Source of the DNA: Streptomyces sp. WAC 04229
Lineage (GTDB): Bacteria; Actinomycetota; Actinomycetes; Streptomycetales; Streptomycetaceae
NCBI RefSeq assembly: GCF_003947455.1
Contig: NZ_QHJH01000011.1
Coordinates: 29,580-93,579 of the forward strand
DNA length: 64,000 nucleotides
Direction of reading: 5' to 3'
Positions 1 through 8,285 of the stretch are shown here, piece by piece. Position numbers and translations under genes: made by a program. The notes under the pieces are model-generated. The model made no database searches and was not told the origin of the DNA. It saw nothing but the letters and a program-made list of their open reading frames with translations. Within the stretch, counting starts at the first letter, position 1. The number at the start of each line of letters is the position of its first letter.

Positions 1-2
1 CG

Positions 3-728
3 GCTTCCGGCGGACCGTCGACCATCACGGCGGGGCCCGACGGAGCGCTGTGGTTCACCGAGTTCCGCGGCCACCGGATCGGCCGGATCACCACGGCCGG
101 TCAGGTCACGTCGTTCCCGCTGCCCACGCCGGACGCCGGGCCGTTCGGGATCGTGGCGGGCCCGGACGGCGCGCTGTGGTTCACGGAGGCGAGCGCCGAC
201 CGCATCGGCCGGATCACGACCGACGGCCGGGTCGGCGAGTTCCCCCTCCCCGTCTCGGGTGCCTTCCCCTCGGGCATCGCCGCCGGCCGGGACGACCGGC
301 TGTGGTTCACGATGAACCAGGCGAACGCGATCGGAGCCATCGCTCCCGACGGCGCCGTCGACGTCCATCCGCTGCCCGCACCGGACGCCGCCCCCGTCGG
401 CATCGCGGCCGGGGCCGACGGCGCGATGTGGTTCGTCGAGATCGGCGCCGGGCGGATCGGGCGGATCACCCCGGACGGCACGATCGACGAGTTCGCCCTG
501 CCCGACCGCGGGTCCCGCCCGCACGCCATCGCCGCCGGCACCGACGGCGGCTGCTGGTTCACCGAGTGGGGAGCCAACCGGGTCGGGCGGATCACCCCCG
601 ACGGCGAGATCGACGAGTACGACCTCCCCACCCCGGCCTCGGAGCCCCACGGCATCGTCCAGGGACCGGACGGCGCGATCTGGACCGCCCTGGAGAACGG
701 GACGATCGCCCGCCTGACGACACGCTGA
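3..728 (+). CDS. Virginiamycin B lyase-like beta-propeller protein (5' end outside window)
   Basis: The reading frame enters from the left edge, so the start is not visible; it ends at TGA 726-728. It consists of about 42-residue propeller blades with the repeated pattern LWFTE-x4-RIGRIT-x-DG, as in streptogramin lyase (Vgb), which linearises the depsipeptide ring of B-type streptogramins. Acidic and histidine residues of the blades ([24 protein letters not shown]) are in the expected style, but I cannot assign the catalytic pair without an alignment. The family also contains many NHL-like propellers of unknown function, so resistance is not proven. No neighbour suggests a streptogramin cluster. 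Confidence 0.8.
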   Translation, partial: ASGGPSTITAGPDGALWFTEFRGHRIGRITTAGQVTSFPLPTPDAGPFGIVAGPDGALWFTEASADRIGRITTDGRVGEFPLPVSGAFPSGIAAGRDDRLWFTMNQANAIGAIAPDGAVDVHPLPAPDAAPVGIAAGADGAMWFVEIGAGRIGRITPDGTIDEFALPDRGSRPHAIAAGTDGGCWFTEWGANRVGRITPDGEIDEYDLPTPASEPHGIVQGPDGAIWTALENGTIARLTTR

Positions 729-741
729 CCACGGGGCCGGT

Positions 742-870
742 TCAGCGCCGGGCCGGCAAGCCGTCCACCAGGGCCCGGAGGCCGTCCGGGCAGGCGTCCC
801 CGGCGGGCAGTACCGCCACGATCCGCGGCGAGCGCCCCGTGGATCGCCGCGGTGCCGATGACTTTCCCTC
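742..870 (-). pseudogene. Possible decayed C-terminal gene remnant
   Basis: Read on the minus strand, one frame gives VIGTAAIHGALAADR and an adjacent frame continues as VAVLPAGDACPDGLRALVDG to a TAG/TGA-bounded end near 742. Joined by one frameshift they would read as a plausible protein C-terminus. There is no start codon with a ribosome binding site and no recognisable family. It may equally be chance coding-like composition in a GC-rich spacer. Confidence 0.25.
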
Positions 871-886
871 CCGCCGCCGGTCAGCA

Positions 887-910
887 CTCCTACGTACACG
901 TGCGTAGGAG
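887..910. promoter_or_regulatory. Inverted repeat overlapping the SD of the RibD-like gene
   Basis: CTCCTACG (887-894) and CGTAGGAG (903-910) are perfect 8-base arms around TACACGTG. The right arm contains the AGGAG of the Shine-Dalgarno sequence AGGAGGAG (906-913), seven bases before ATG 920. As RNA the hairpin would hide the SD; as DNA it could be a repressor operator. No regulator gene is adjacent. Confidence 0.5.
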
Positions 911-919
911 GAGAGACCG

Positions 920-1495
920 ATGTCAAGCCTCATGGTGGACTTCATCATCTCGCTCGACGGCTACGGCGCCGCGGAGGGATGGCCGGGCTTCTGGGGCATG
1001 GAGGGGCCCGAGTACCTCGCCTGGCTGGAGGAGGATTCGCACAAGGAGTACACGACCCTCATGGGCGCCACGACGTACCGGCTCATGTCGGGGTTCGCCG
1101 CCCAGATGCCCGACGACCCGGGGATGGCGCTCCTGGCCGCGTCGCCCAAGGTGGTGTTCTCCTCGACCCTGGAGGCGCCGCTGTCGTGGACCGCTTCGGA
1201 GCTGAACCGGGAGGAGCCCGTGGCGGCCGTACGGGAGATGAAGCGGGACGGGCGCCCGCTGCGCACCCTCGGCAGTCTCACCCTGTGCCGGTCGCTCATC
1301 GCGGCGGGCGTGGTCGACCGCTTCCGCGTGGTCGTCTTCCCGGTCATCACCGGCGCCACCGGGAAGGACCGCATCTTCGACGGCTATCCCGACCTCGCCC
1401 TCGACATGGTCGAACACCGCACGTTCGACGGCGGGCTCCAGTTGCTGGAGTACGTCCCCAGGGTCCTCGACGGGCCGCCCGGCGCCGGCGACTAG
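920..1495 (+). CDS. Dihydrofolate reductase/RibD C-terminal domain family protein
   Basis: 191 residues, the usual size for the YyaP/RibD-C family of NADPH-dependent reductases related to DHFR. The N-terminal MVDFIISLDGYGA matches the family opening (xxxSLDGxxA), followed by a glycine loop (LMGATTYRLM) and RTLGSLTLCRSLIAAGVVDR with the late VVFPVITG strand. The substrate is unknown for most members and need not be folate or a riboflavin precursor. The start is ATG 920 behind AGGAGGAG. Its TAG shares the bases CTAG (1492-1495) with the stop of the convergent hydrolase gene. Confidence 0.85.
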   Translation: MSSLMVDFIISLDGYGAAEGWPGFWGMEGPEYLAWLEEDSHKEYTTLMGATTYRLMSGFAAQMPDDPGMALLAASPKVVFSSTLEAPLSWTASELNREEPVAAVREMKRDGRPLRTLGSLTLCRSLIAAGVVDRFRVVVFPVITGATGKDRIFDGYPDLALDMVEHRTFDGGLQLLEYVPRVLDGPPGAGD

Positions 1496-2346
1496 GACCG
1501 GCCCGTGCCGAGCGCGAGCATCGCCTCGGCGACCTCGTCGGCCGACGCGTCGGGGATCGCGGTCGCCGCGTCCTCCAGCACGAGCAGCCGGGCGCCCGGG
1601 ATCTCGCGCGCGATCGCCTCGGCGTTGCCGACGGGGAAGAACGGGTCGCGGCGGCCGTGCACGACGAGCGTGGGGATCGCGATCCCGGGCAGCCGCTCCC
1701 GCCAGCGGGGCGCGCAGTCCAGCGCGGAGAAGACCATGCCGAGCTGGTTGGCCAGGTGCACGGGGGGTTCGGCGCCGGGTGTGCGGTCCCAGACACGGGC
1801 GGCCGTCGTGCGCGCGGCGTCGGGGTCGTCGCCGAGGATCGCCGCACCGGCGGCGGCGAACTCCGCCACCGCCTCCCGGTCGGTCCAGTCCGGCATGGGA
1901 TGCGCGAACAGGCGGCTCATCGTCTCCGCGTCGTGGTCGGGGAGGTCGGCGTCGGGCGGGCCGGGGGCGACCGCGCGGGTGCCGGCCAGGGTGAGCGCGG
2001 AGAACGCCTCCGGATGGTCGAGGGCGGCCACCTGGGCGACCATCCCGCCCACGCCGATCCCCGCGAGGTGCGCGGGCCCGCCGCCCAGGGCGCGCGCGAG
2101 CGCCGCCGCGTCGGAGGCGAGGTCCCGCAGGGTGTAGGCGGGCGCCTCCGGATCCGCCGTCGTCGACTCGCCGCTGTCGCGCAGGTCGTAGCGCACCACG
2201 CGCCGCCCGCCGGCGGCCAGTCGCTCGCAGAGCGCGTCGGGCCAGGACAGCATCGTCGTCCCGCCCGCGAGCAGCACGAGGGGCGCGTCGTCGTCACCGA
2301 ACGACTCGACGCCCAGGGTCACTCCGTTGGCGTTGACGGTGCTCAT
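1492..2346 (-). CDS. Alpha/beta-hydrolase fold protein lacking the catalytic Ser and His
   Basis: 284 residues from ATG 2346; an upstream in-frame start at 2421 would add a Pro-rich stretch unlike the family. The fold signature is clear: LVLLAGG oxyanion region near residue 25, RYDLRDSGES near 52-61, and the acid-strand HGRRDPFFP near the C-terminus. The nucleophile elbow, normally G-H-S-x-G-G, reads GIGVGG at 96-101, so the serine is glycine. The usual histidine loop (GH) reads LEDAATAIP. The gene may encode a non-hydrolytic or binding protein, or be drifting. Convergent with the RibD-like gene; divergent from the AlkZ-like gene. Confidence 0.8.
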   Translation of the reverse strand: MSTVNANGVTLGVESFGDDDAPLVLLAGGTTMLSWPDALCERLAAGGRRVVRYDLRDSGESTTADPEAPAYTLRDLASDAAALARALGGGPAHLAGIGVGGMVAQVAALDHPEAFSALTLAGTRAVAPGPPDADLPDHDAETMSRLFAHPMPDWTDREAVAEFAAAGAAILGDDPDAARTTAARVWDRTPGAEPPVHLANQLGMVFSALDCAPRWRERLPGIAIPTLVVHGRRDPFFPVGNAEAIAREIPGARLLVLEDAATAIPDASADEVAEAMLALGTGRS

Positions 2347-2459
2347 CGGACCACCGTATCCGGCGTTGGACGGCCCGGCCGGTCCGGCGGGCGGGGGCGG
2401 GGGAGGGGCCTGCACGCTCACGTCGCCCCGGGCAGGCCGAGGGAGGCCATAATCCGTGC

Positions 2460-3599
2460 GTGACCCTCACCCCGCGACGCCTCGCCCTGGCCACCCTGGA
2501 CCGGCAACTCCTGCTCGAACGCGAGCGCCTGGAGGTGGCGGAGGCGGTGCGCCGGGTCTGCGCGCTGCAGGCGCAATCACCGGCGTCGCCGTACCTGGCG
2601 CTGTGGAACAGGGTGCGGGACTTCGCACCGGAGGACCTCGACGCGGCGTTCGCGGAGCGCCGGATCGTCAAGGCGAGCCTGATGCGGATCACCCTGCACG
2701 CCGTGCACGCCGAGGACCACGCGCCCTTCCGCGCGGCCATGCTGAGCACCCTGCGCGCCTCCCGGCTGTACGACCGCCGCTTCACCTCGACCGCGCTGAC
2801 CCCCGCCGACGCCGACTCGGTCCTTCCGGAGCTGGCCGGGTTCCTCGACCGGCCCCGCACCGGCGCCGAGGTGGAGCAGGAAGTCACCGCACGGTTCGGC
2901 GAGGACGCGCACCGCGTGTGGTGGGCGCTGCGCACCTACGCGCCGATACACCACGGGCCCACTGGCGGGCCCTGGTCGTTCACCGCGCGCAACGCCTACC
3001 TGGCCGCCCCGGCGGACGCCGAGAACGGTCCGGGGGAGGCGGCCGCGGGGGTGCGGAGGCTGCTGCTCTCCTACCTGCGGGCGTTCGGGCCCGCCACGGC
3101 CCAGGACTTCGCCCGCTTCACCCTGCTGACGCGCGGCACCGTCGACGGGGCGCTGCACGAACTCGGCGACCGCGTGGTGCCGGTGGCGGGCCGGGGCCGC
3201 GCCGCCCTGTTCGACCTGGCGGAGGCCACCGTGCCGGCCGAGGACACCGAGGCCCCGCCCCGGCTGCTGCCGATGTGGGACAGCACCCTGCTCGCGCACG
3301 TCGTACCGGGACGGTTCCTGCCTCCCGAGTACCGCCCGGCGGTCGTCCGCCGCAACGGTGACGTGCTGCCCTGTCTGCTGGTCGACGGCCGGGTGGCCGG
3401 GGTGTGGCGCGCGGTCGACGGCGGACTGGAACTGACCGCCTTCCACAAGCTCGGCAAGGCCGCGTGGCGCGGGGTGACCGAGGAGGCGGAGAAGCTGTCG
3501 GCGCTGCTCGCCGACCGCGATCCGGCCGTGTACGGGCGCTACGGACACTGGTGGGAAAAGGGGCTCCCGGGTGCCGAACGCGTGACCGTGAAGGGCTGA
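2460..3599 (+). CDS. Winged-helix DNA-binding protein of the AlkZ/HTH_42 family
   Basis: 379 residues starting at GTG 2460. The protein matches the HTH_42 (YcaQ/AlkZ) superfamily, whose studied members are DNA glycosylases acting on bulky or crosslinked bases, some giving self-resistance to genotoxic natural products. A Q-x-Q motif sits at residues 37-39 (RRVCALQAQSP), the same place as the catalytic QxQ described for AlkZ. Downstream the HAVHAED, VWWALRTYAPIHHGP and LLPMWDSTLLAH segments follow the family order. No biosynthetic cluster is adjacent. Annotators usually call such genes 'winged helix DNA-binding domain-containing protein'. Confidence 0.8.
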   Translation: MTLTPRRLALATLDRQLLLERERLEVAEAVRRVCALQAQSPASPYLALWNRVRDFAPEDLDAAFAERRIVKASLMRITLHAVHAEDHAPFRAAMLSTLRASRLYDRRFTSTALTPADADSVLPELAGFLDRPRTGAEVEQEVTARFGEDAHRVWWALRTYAPIHHGPTGGPWSFTARNAYLAAPADAENGPGEAAAGVRRLLLSYLRAFGPATAQDFARFTLLTRGTVDGALHELGDRVVPVAGRGRAALFDLAEATVPAEDTEAPPRLLPMWDSTLLAHVVPGRFLPPEYRPAVVRRNGDVLPCLLVDGRVAGVWRAVDGGLELTAFHKLGKAAWRGVTEEAEKLSALLADRDPAVYGRYGHWWEKGLPGAERVTVKG

Positions 3600-3643
3600 T
3601 CCCGGGCGGGGTCGGATTTTCCGGGAACCAGGTAAAATTACGT

Positions 3644-3683
3644 CAAAGGCGCCTTTGCGGTGCCTTGATCACTACTTGATCAA
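3644..3683. promoter_or_regulatory. Palindromes upstream of the nfeD-SPFH operon
   Basis: A perfect 14-base palindrome CAAAGGCGCCTTTG (3644-3657) is followed by CTTGATCA (3664-3671) and CTTGATCAA (3675-3683), a direct repeat of which the second contains the palindrome TTGATCAA. They lie 37-76 bases before ATG 3720 in an unusually AT-containing spacer, so an operator or promoter is likely. I cannot name the regulator. Confidence 0.45.
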
Positions 3684-3719
3684 CAGACCGCTCTTCTCGC
3701 ATCGTCCGGAGGGGTCGCC

Positions 3720-4151
3720 ATGGATCCGTGGCTTATCTGGTTGATCGTTTCGGCGGTCCTGATCGTGGCGGAGATCTTCACTCTGACCGCCGCGCTCGGA
3801 ATGCTGGGTGCGGCCGCGCTGATCACGGCGGGATCCGCCGCGGCCGGCCTTTCGCCGCCTTTCCAGTTCCTGCTGTTCACCGTCGTCGCCACGGTCACCC
3901 TGCTGTTCGTGCGCCCCGTCGCCGTACGCCATCTCCTGCAGCCCCAGACCGAGCGGTTCGGCGTGGAGGCGCTGGTCGGCAAGGCCGCGTACGTCGTCTC
4001 CGAGGTGACGGGCATGGAGGGCAGGGTCCGTATCGGCGGTGAGGAATGGAGCGCCCGTTCCTACGACGAGACGTTGGTGATTCCCCGCGGGGCCACCGTC
4101 GACGTACTGGAGATCAGCGGCACCACCGCATTCGTCTATCCCCGGGAGTGA
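3720..4151 (+). CDS. NfeD family membrane protein
   Basis: 143 residues. The N-terminal half is hydrophobic, with about three membrane segments (WLIWLIVSAVLIVAEIF, then MLGAAALITAGSA and FLLFTVVATVTLLFV). The C-terminal 60 residues form the OB-fold soluble domain (GVEALVGKAAYVV ... GATVDVLEISGTTAFVYP). NfeD proteins partner with SPFH/band-7 proteins at membrane microdomains, and the SPFH gene follows after two bases. The start is ATG 3720 with GGAGGGG upstream. Confidence 0.92.
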   Translation: MDPWLIWLIVSAVLIVAEIFTLTAALGMLGAAALITAGSAAAGLSPPFQFLLFTVVATVTLLFVRPVAVRHLLQPQTERFGVEALVGKAAYVVSEVTGMEGRVRIGGEEWSARSYDETLVIPRGATVDVLEISGTTAFVYPRE

Positions 4152-4153
4152 CC

Positions 4154-5200
4154 ATGGAAGTCTCGGCTTTCCTGATCGCCGGTGTGATCGTCGCGATTCT
4201 CGCGGTGTTCACCGTGGTGCGGGCGGTTCGCATCGTGCCCCAGGCCCGTGCCCGCAATGTCGAACGGCTCGGCCGCTACCATCGTACGCTGAAACCGGGG
4301 CTGAACCTCGTCATCCCCTACATCGACCGGGTCTATCCCGTGATAGACCTGCGCGAACAGGTCGTCTCCTTCAAACCCCAGCCGGTCATCACCGAGGACA
4401 ACCTGGTCGTCGAGATCGACACCGTGCTGTATTTCCAGGTGACCGATCCACGCGCGGCCTTCTACGAGATAGCGAATTTCCTCCAGGCGGTGGAGCAGCT
4501 CACCGTCACCACCCTGCGCAACGTCGTGGGTTCGATGGACCTGGAGAAGACCCTCACCTCGCGCGACACCATCAACAGCCAGCTCCGCGGCGTACTGGAC
4601 GAGGCCACCGGCAAATGGGGGCTGCGCGTGAACCGGGTGGAGATCAAGGCCATCGACCCGCCGCAGTCCATCAAGGACGCTATGCAGAAGCAGATGCGGG
4701 CCGAGCGCGACAAGCGGGCCGCGATCCTCGGCGCGGAGGGCCAGCGCCAGTCGCAGATCCTCACCGCCGAGGGCGACAAGCAGGCCGCCGTGCTGCGCGC
4801 GGAGGGCAACCGCACCGCCGAGATCCTCAAGGCCGAGGGGCAGTCCCGGGCCATCGACGAGGTCTTCCAGGCCGTGCACCGCAACGACCCCGACCCCAAA
4901 CTGCTGGCCTACCAGTACCTCCAGGTGCTGCCGCAGCTCGCCCAGGGTTCGGGCAGCACCTTCTGGGTCATCCCCAGCGAGGTCACCTCCGCGCTCCAAG
5001 GCGTCTCCCGCGCTTTCACCGAAGCGCTGCCCCAGTCACCCGCCACCCGCGAGAGCCGCTCGGACGACGGTGCCGCCCAGGCCGCCAGCGACACGGCCCA
5101 GGCCGCGGAGGCCGCCGCCGAGGCCCTCGCCGACGCCGCCCGGGCCGACCGGGTGACCTCCGAGGCGATGCGCGCCACCCCCGTGACCGAGGACCGATGA
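4154..5200 (+). CDS. SPFH/band-7 domain protein (stomatin-like)
   Basis: 348 residues from ATG 4154, two bases after the nfeD stop. There is one N-terminal membrane helix (residues 5-25), then the SPFH domain (RLGRYHRTLKPGLNLVIPYID ... TEDNLVVEIDTVLYFQVTDP), then a helical region with the stomatin repeat pattern AEGxxQ(A/S) (AEGQRQSQ, AEGDKQAA, AEGNRTAE, AEGQSRA). The tail from about residue 300 is an Ala/Glu-rich extension. Such proteins oligomerise in the membrane and scaffold proteases or stress functions; with NfeD this is the classic two-gene module. Confidence 0.93.
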   Translation: MEVSAFLIAGVIVAILAVFTVVRAVRIVPQARARNVERLGRYHRTLKPGLNLVIPYIDRVYPVIDLREQVVSFKPQPVITEDNLVVEIDTVLYFQVTDPRAAFYEIANFLQAVEQLTVTTLRNVVGSMDLEKTLTSRDTINSQLRGVLDEATGKWGLRVNRVEIKAIDPPQSIKDAMQKQMRAERDKRAAILGAEGQRQSQILTAEGDKQAAVLRAEGNRTAEILKAEGQSRAIDEVFQAVHRNDPDPKLLAYQYLQVLPQLAQGSGSTFWVIPSEVTSALQGVSRAFTEALPQSPATRESRSDDGAAQAASDTAQAAEAAAEALADAARADRVTSEAMRATPVTEDR

Positions 5201-5228
5201 GAACCCCGCCCGTCCATGCGAGGCCCCC

Positions 5229-6233
5229 ATGTTCGACGTGCCCTTCTGGCTCTGGACCGTCTTCGCCGCCACCGTCGTCGTGTCGCTCACCGTCGACCTC
5301 CTGGCCCACCGCAGCGCACACGTCATCGGATTCAAGGAGGCGGCCGCCTGGAGCGGCCTGTGGGTGGGCCTGGCGCTCGTCTTCGGGGCGGTCGTCTTCC
5401 TCGTCCTCGGCCCGACCGCGGGCACGGAGTACACCACCGCGTGGCTGCTGGAGAAGAGTCTCTCGGTCGACAACCTCTTCGTCTTCGCCCTGATCTTCGC
5501 CTACTTCAAGGTGCCACGCGCCTACCAGCACCGCGTCCTCTTCTTCGGCGTCATCGGGGCGCTGGTGTTCCGCGGCATCTTCCTCGCCGCCGGTGTGGCC
5601 GTGGTCAACCGCTTCACCGCCGTGCTGTTCGCCTTCGCGGCCATCCTCTTCTGGAGCGTCTACAAGATCCTGAAGGGCGAGGAGGAGAGCTTCGACCCCG
5701 GCAAGAGCTTCGCCGTCCGGCTGCTGCGCAAGGTCATCCCCGTGCGGGACACCTACGCGGGCCCGAAGTTCTTCGTGAAGGAGGCCGGCAAGCACGTGGC
5801 GACGCCGCTGCTCGCCGTCGTCGCCGCGATCGAGGCGGCGGACCTGATCTTCGCCGTGGACAGCGTGCCCGCCGTGCTCGCGGTCAGTGACGACACCTTC
5901 ATCGTCTACACCAGCAACGCTTTCGCCATCCTCGGCCTGCGGGCCCTGTACTTCATGCTCTCCGGGCTGCTCGACCGCTTCCACTACCTGAGCAGGGGGC
6001 TGGCGATCATCCTGGGGTTCATCGGCCTCAAGCTCATCCTCCAGGCGACCCACAAGATGGTCAGCCCCTCCGTGCCGGAGATCCCCTCGCCCGTGAGCCT
6101 GGCGGTCATCGTCGTGGTCCTCGCGGCATCGGTGTTCCTGAGCCTGCGGCGCCCGCCCGACACGGACGACGGGGACACGGGCGGCCCCGACGATGAAGTC
6201 CTGGCCTCACCCGAACATAAGAACGTAAAATAG
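5229..6233 (+). CDS. TerC/Alx family integral membrane protein
   Basis: 334 residues with about nine hydrophobic segments. Family signatures include LLEKSLSVDNLFVFALIF near residues 73-90 and the later EAADLIFAVDSVPAVLAVS, whose conserved acidic residues in membrane helices are thought to bind or move metal ions (Mn2+ for Alx/MntR-controlled relatives; the tellurite link is historical). The C-terminus is a charged cytosolic tail. It lies 28 bases after the SPFH gene and is probably cotranscribed with it. Confidence 0.93.
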   Translation: MFDVPFWLWTVFAATVVVSLTVDLLAHRSAHVIGFKEAAAWSGLWVGLALVFGAVVFLVLGPTAGTEYTTAWLLEKSLSVDNLFVFALIFAYFKVPRAYQHRVLFFGVIGALVFRGIFLAAGVAVVNRFTAVLFAFAAILFWSVYKILKGEEESFDPGKSFAVRLLRKVIPVRDTYAGPKFFVKEAGKHVATPLLAVVAAIEAADLIFAVDSVPAVLAVSDDTFIVYTSNAFAILGLRALYFMLSGLLDRFHYLSRGLAIILGFIGLKLILQATHKMVSPSVPEIPSPVSLAVIVVVLAASVFLSLRRPPDTDDGDTGGPDDEVLASPEHKNVK

Positions 6234-6286
6234 GGGTAAAGTCTCACAAAGGGTCCGAATCCGTTCCCAGCGCGGATGTGAGAACG

Positions 6287-6496
6287 ATGAGCAGTCACAC
6301 ACAGCAGACGAAGCAGACCCGCACCGCACCGCGGCAGGCCGACGCGCAGCGCCCTGCCATCTGCCCCACCTGCGGTCACTCCGTCCCGGCGGAGATCACC
6401 CGCCACAAGACCCTCGGGATCTACGTCCCGGTCTGGGGGCCGGGCACCTGCCGTAACCCCGACTGCGGCACCGGCGCAACCGGCCTCCGCCACTGA
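6287..6496 (+). CDS. Small zinc-ribbon-like protein
   Basis: 69 residues from ATG 6287; a GTG at 6278 would add three. Two cysteine pairs, CPTCGH and CRNPDCG, about 28 residues apart, suggest a zinc ribbon. The N-terminus is Gln/Thr-rich and basic. I do not recognise a family. It stands alone between TerC and the convergent metalloprotease gene. Confidence 0.6.
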   Translation: MSSHTQQTKQTRTAPRQADAQRPAICPTCGHSVPAEITRHKTLGIYVPVWGPGTCRNPDCGTGATGLRH

Positions 6497-6549
6497 CACC
6501 GCTCCGCCACCGGCATGCGGTGCCGAGGGGTCCGGCGCCCCGTCCGGGC

Positions 6550-7482
6550 TCAGCCGACGGCGGGACCCGCGATCGGCCTGCCCTCGAAGTCGTAGGGCCA
6601 GACGTTGGTCCGGCAGCCGTGCAGGCCCTTGATCTGCTGCATCATGACCGGTGCCGGCCGCCCCGCCCCGGGGCACCCCTCGTGGCCGTGGCCCAGGAAG
6701 TGCCCGACCTCGTGGTTGATGATCAGCGCCCGGTACGACGTCACGTCGTCCGCGTAGTACTGCGTGGCCAGCAGCCACCGCTTGAGGTTGACCATGACGT
6801 CCTGACCGACGTTGCAGTTGACCTCGCCGCCGGTGTCCAGGCCGTACCGGCCGCAGATCGTGTCCACCGTCCCCGCCGTGGCGAGCCGTACCCGGAAGTC
6901 GGAGGCGCCGCCCGACACCCGCCGGAACCCCACGATTCCGTCCGCCGTCCAGCCCCGCTCGTCGGAGAGGATCTCCTCGACCTCGGCCGCGACGTCCCGG
7001 GCCGGGATCCCGATGCCGTCCTCGACCTGGACCACGTAGGTCAGAGTCCGCCCGCTCCCGCCGACCCGTTCCCCGCCGCCGCCCGCGGTGGCGAACGTCC
7101 CCGGGCCGGACGACGGGATCGAGCCGGGATCGCGGTCCTTCCCCGTCCCCGTCGTCCCGTCGGCCTTCTCCTTCTCCGTCGCCTCGGCCTTCTCTGTCTC
7201 GACGACGTCGCGCGGCCCGGGCCGCACGGACGCGGACGGGCCCGGCGGGCCCGCCGGACCGGTGGCGCCGGCGGAGCGGTCTGCGGCGGCTTCCCCGCCC
7301 TCACGCAGGGCCAGACCGCCGGCGAGCACCAGCACCGCCCCGGCCGCGAGACCCGGCCACAGCAGACGCGACCGGACGCCCCGGCGGCGGCGCGCACCGC
7401 TGCCACGGCGCCCGCGGGACCCGCGGCGGTGCCGCCGGTCCGGCGCGGAGGGGGACGAGGGGGTCGATCGGCGCTCGTTCAT
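6550..7482 (-). CDS. DUF3152 domain protein, predicted membrane-anchored metalloprotease
   Basis: 310 residues from ATG 7482; GTG 7488 is an alternative start. A very basic cytosolic N-terminus is followed by a membrane helix (LLWPGLAAGAVLVLAGGLAL), a Pro/Gly/Lys-rich linker, then a C-terminal domain with NHEVGHFLGHGHEGC, a HExGHxxGxxH zinc-protease motif of the metzincin kind. The MMQQ that follows may be the Met-turn. The domain starts near RTLTYVVQVEDG and is the extracytoplasmic DUF3152 found across Actinobacteria. Substrate unknown. Confidence 0.85.
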   Translation of the reverse strand: MNERRSTPSSPSAPDRRHRRGSRGRRGSGARRRRGVRSRLLWPGLAAGAVLVLAGGLALREGGEAAADRSAGATGPAGPPGPSASVRPGPRDVVETEKAEATEKEKADGTTGTGKDRDPGSIPSSGPGTFATAGGGGERVGGSGRTLTYVVQVEDGIGIPARDVAAEVEEILSDERGWTADGIVGFRRVSGGASDFRVRLATAGTVDTICGRYGLDTGGEVNCNVGQDVMVNLKRWLLATQYYADDVTSYRALIINHEVGHFLGHGHEGCPGAGRPAPVMMQQIKGLHGCRTNVWPYDFEGRPIAGPAVG

Positions 7483-7595
7483 GATCACGAAGCGTGCCGC
7501 GACGGTGTGATCGCCCGTGGACCGCTGTTGGACCGCTGTGTAACAGCCGTCACCCGCGCGGGGACGCCCGCCCGTTCATACGCATACTGAGACCC

Positions 7596-8285
7596 ATGCC
7601 ACGGGTCCTGATCATCGAAGACGACCGCGCCGTCCGCGACGGCCTGCGCCTCGCCCTGCGCCGCCAGGGGCACGAGGTCGCCGCCGCCGCGACGGGCGAG
7701 GAAGGGCTGGAGCTGCTGCGGTCGTTCCGGCCCGACGCCGTCGTCCTCGACCTGATGCTGCCCGGCATGTCCGGCCTGGAGGTGTGCCGCCGCGCACGCG
7801 CCCACGACCAGGTGCCGATCATCATGGCCACCGCCCGCGGCGACGACACGGACATCGTCGTCGGCCTGGAGGCCGGAGCCGACGACTACGTGGTCAAGCC
7901 GGTCCGCGCCCGGGTCCTGGACGCACGCATCCGCGCGGTGCTGCGCCGCGCCGGCGGCACCCCGGACGACCAGGGGACCCCGCGCACGGAACACCACGGC
8001 GACCTGGTCATCGACCGCGCCGGACTGACCGTCACCCACCAGGGGCGGCCCGTCGCCCTCGGCCCCTCGGAGCTGCGGCTGCTGCTCACGCTGTCCGCGT
8101 CGGCGGGCCAGGTCTTCAGCCGCCAGCAGCTCCTGGAAGCCGTGTGGGAGCACAGCTACCACGGGGACGCCCGCCTCGTGGACGCCTGCGTCAAGCGCCT
8201 GCGGGCCAAGATCGGCGAGCCCGCGGGCAGCCCCCGCCACGTCCACACCGTGCGCGGCTTCGGCTACCGGTTCGGGGCCCGGTGA
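7596..8285 (+). CDS. OmpR-family response regulator (AfsQ1/CseB type)
   Basis: 229 residues. The receiver domain has the acidic pair ED-D at 8-10, phospho-acceptor D52 in VVLDLMLPG, the conserved Thr in IIMATARGDD and Lys in YVVKPV. The winged-helix output domain (LGPSELRLLLTL ... DACVKRLRAKIG ... VRGFGYRFG) binds DNA. The LEAGADDYVVKPV stretch is closest, from memory, to AfsQ1, but no sigQ is adjacent, so I give no symbol. The start is ATG 7596. The histidine kinase gene begins inside its stop codon (GTGA overlap at 8282-8285). Confidence 0.93.
   Translation: MPRVLIIEDDRAVRDGLRLALRRQGHEVAAAATGEEGLELLRSFRPDAVVLDLMLPGMSGLEVCRRARAHDQVPIIMATARGDDTDIVVGLEAGADDYVVKPVRARVLDARIRAVLRRAGGTPDDQGTPRTEHHGDLVIDRAGLTVTHQGRPVALGPSELRLLLTLSASAGQVFSRQQLLEAVWEHSYHGDARLVDACVKRLRAKIGEPAGSPRHVHTVRGFGYRFGAR

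Noticed and set aside
101..655. Long minus-strand ORF opposite the Vgb-like gene
   Set aside because: Shadow of the propeller repeats; the sense frame has the family pattern and normal codon bias.
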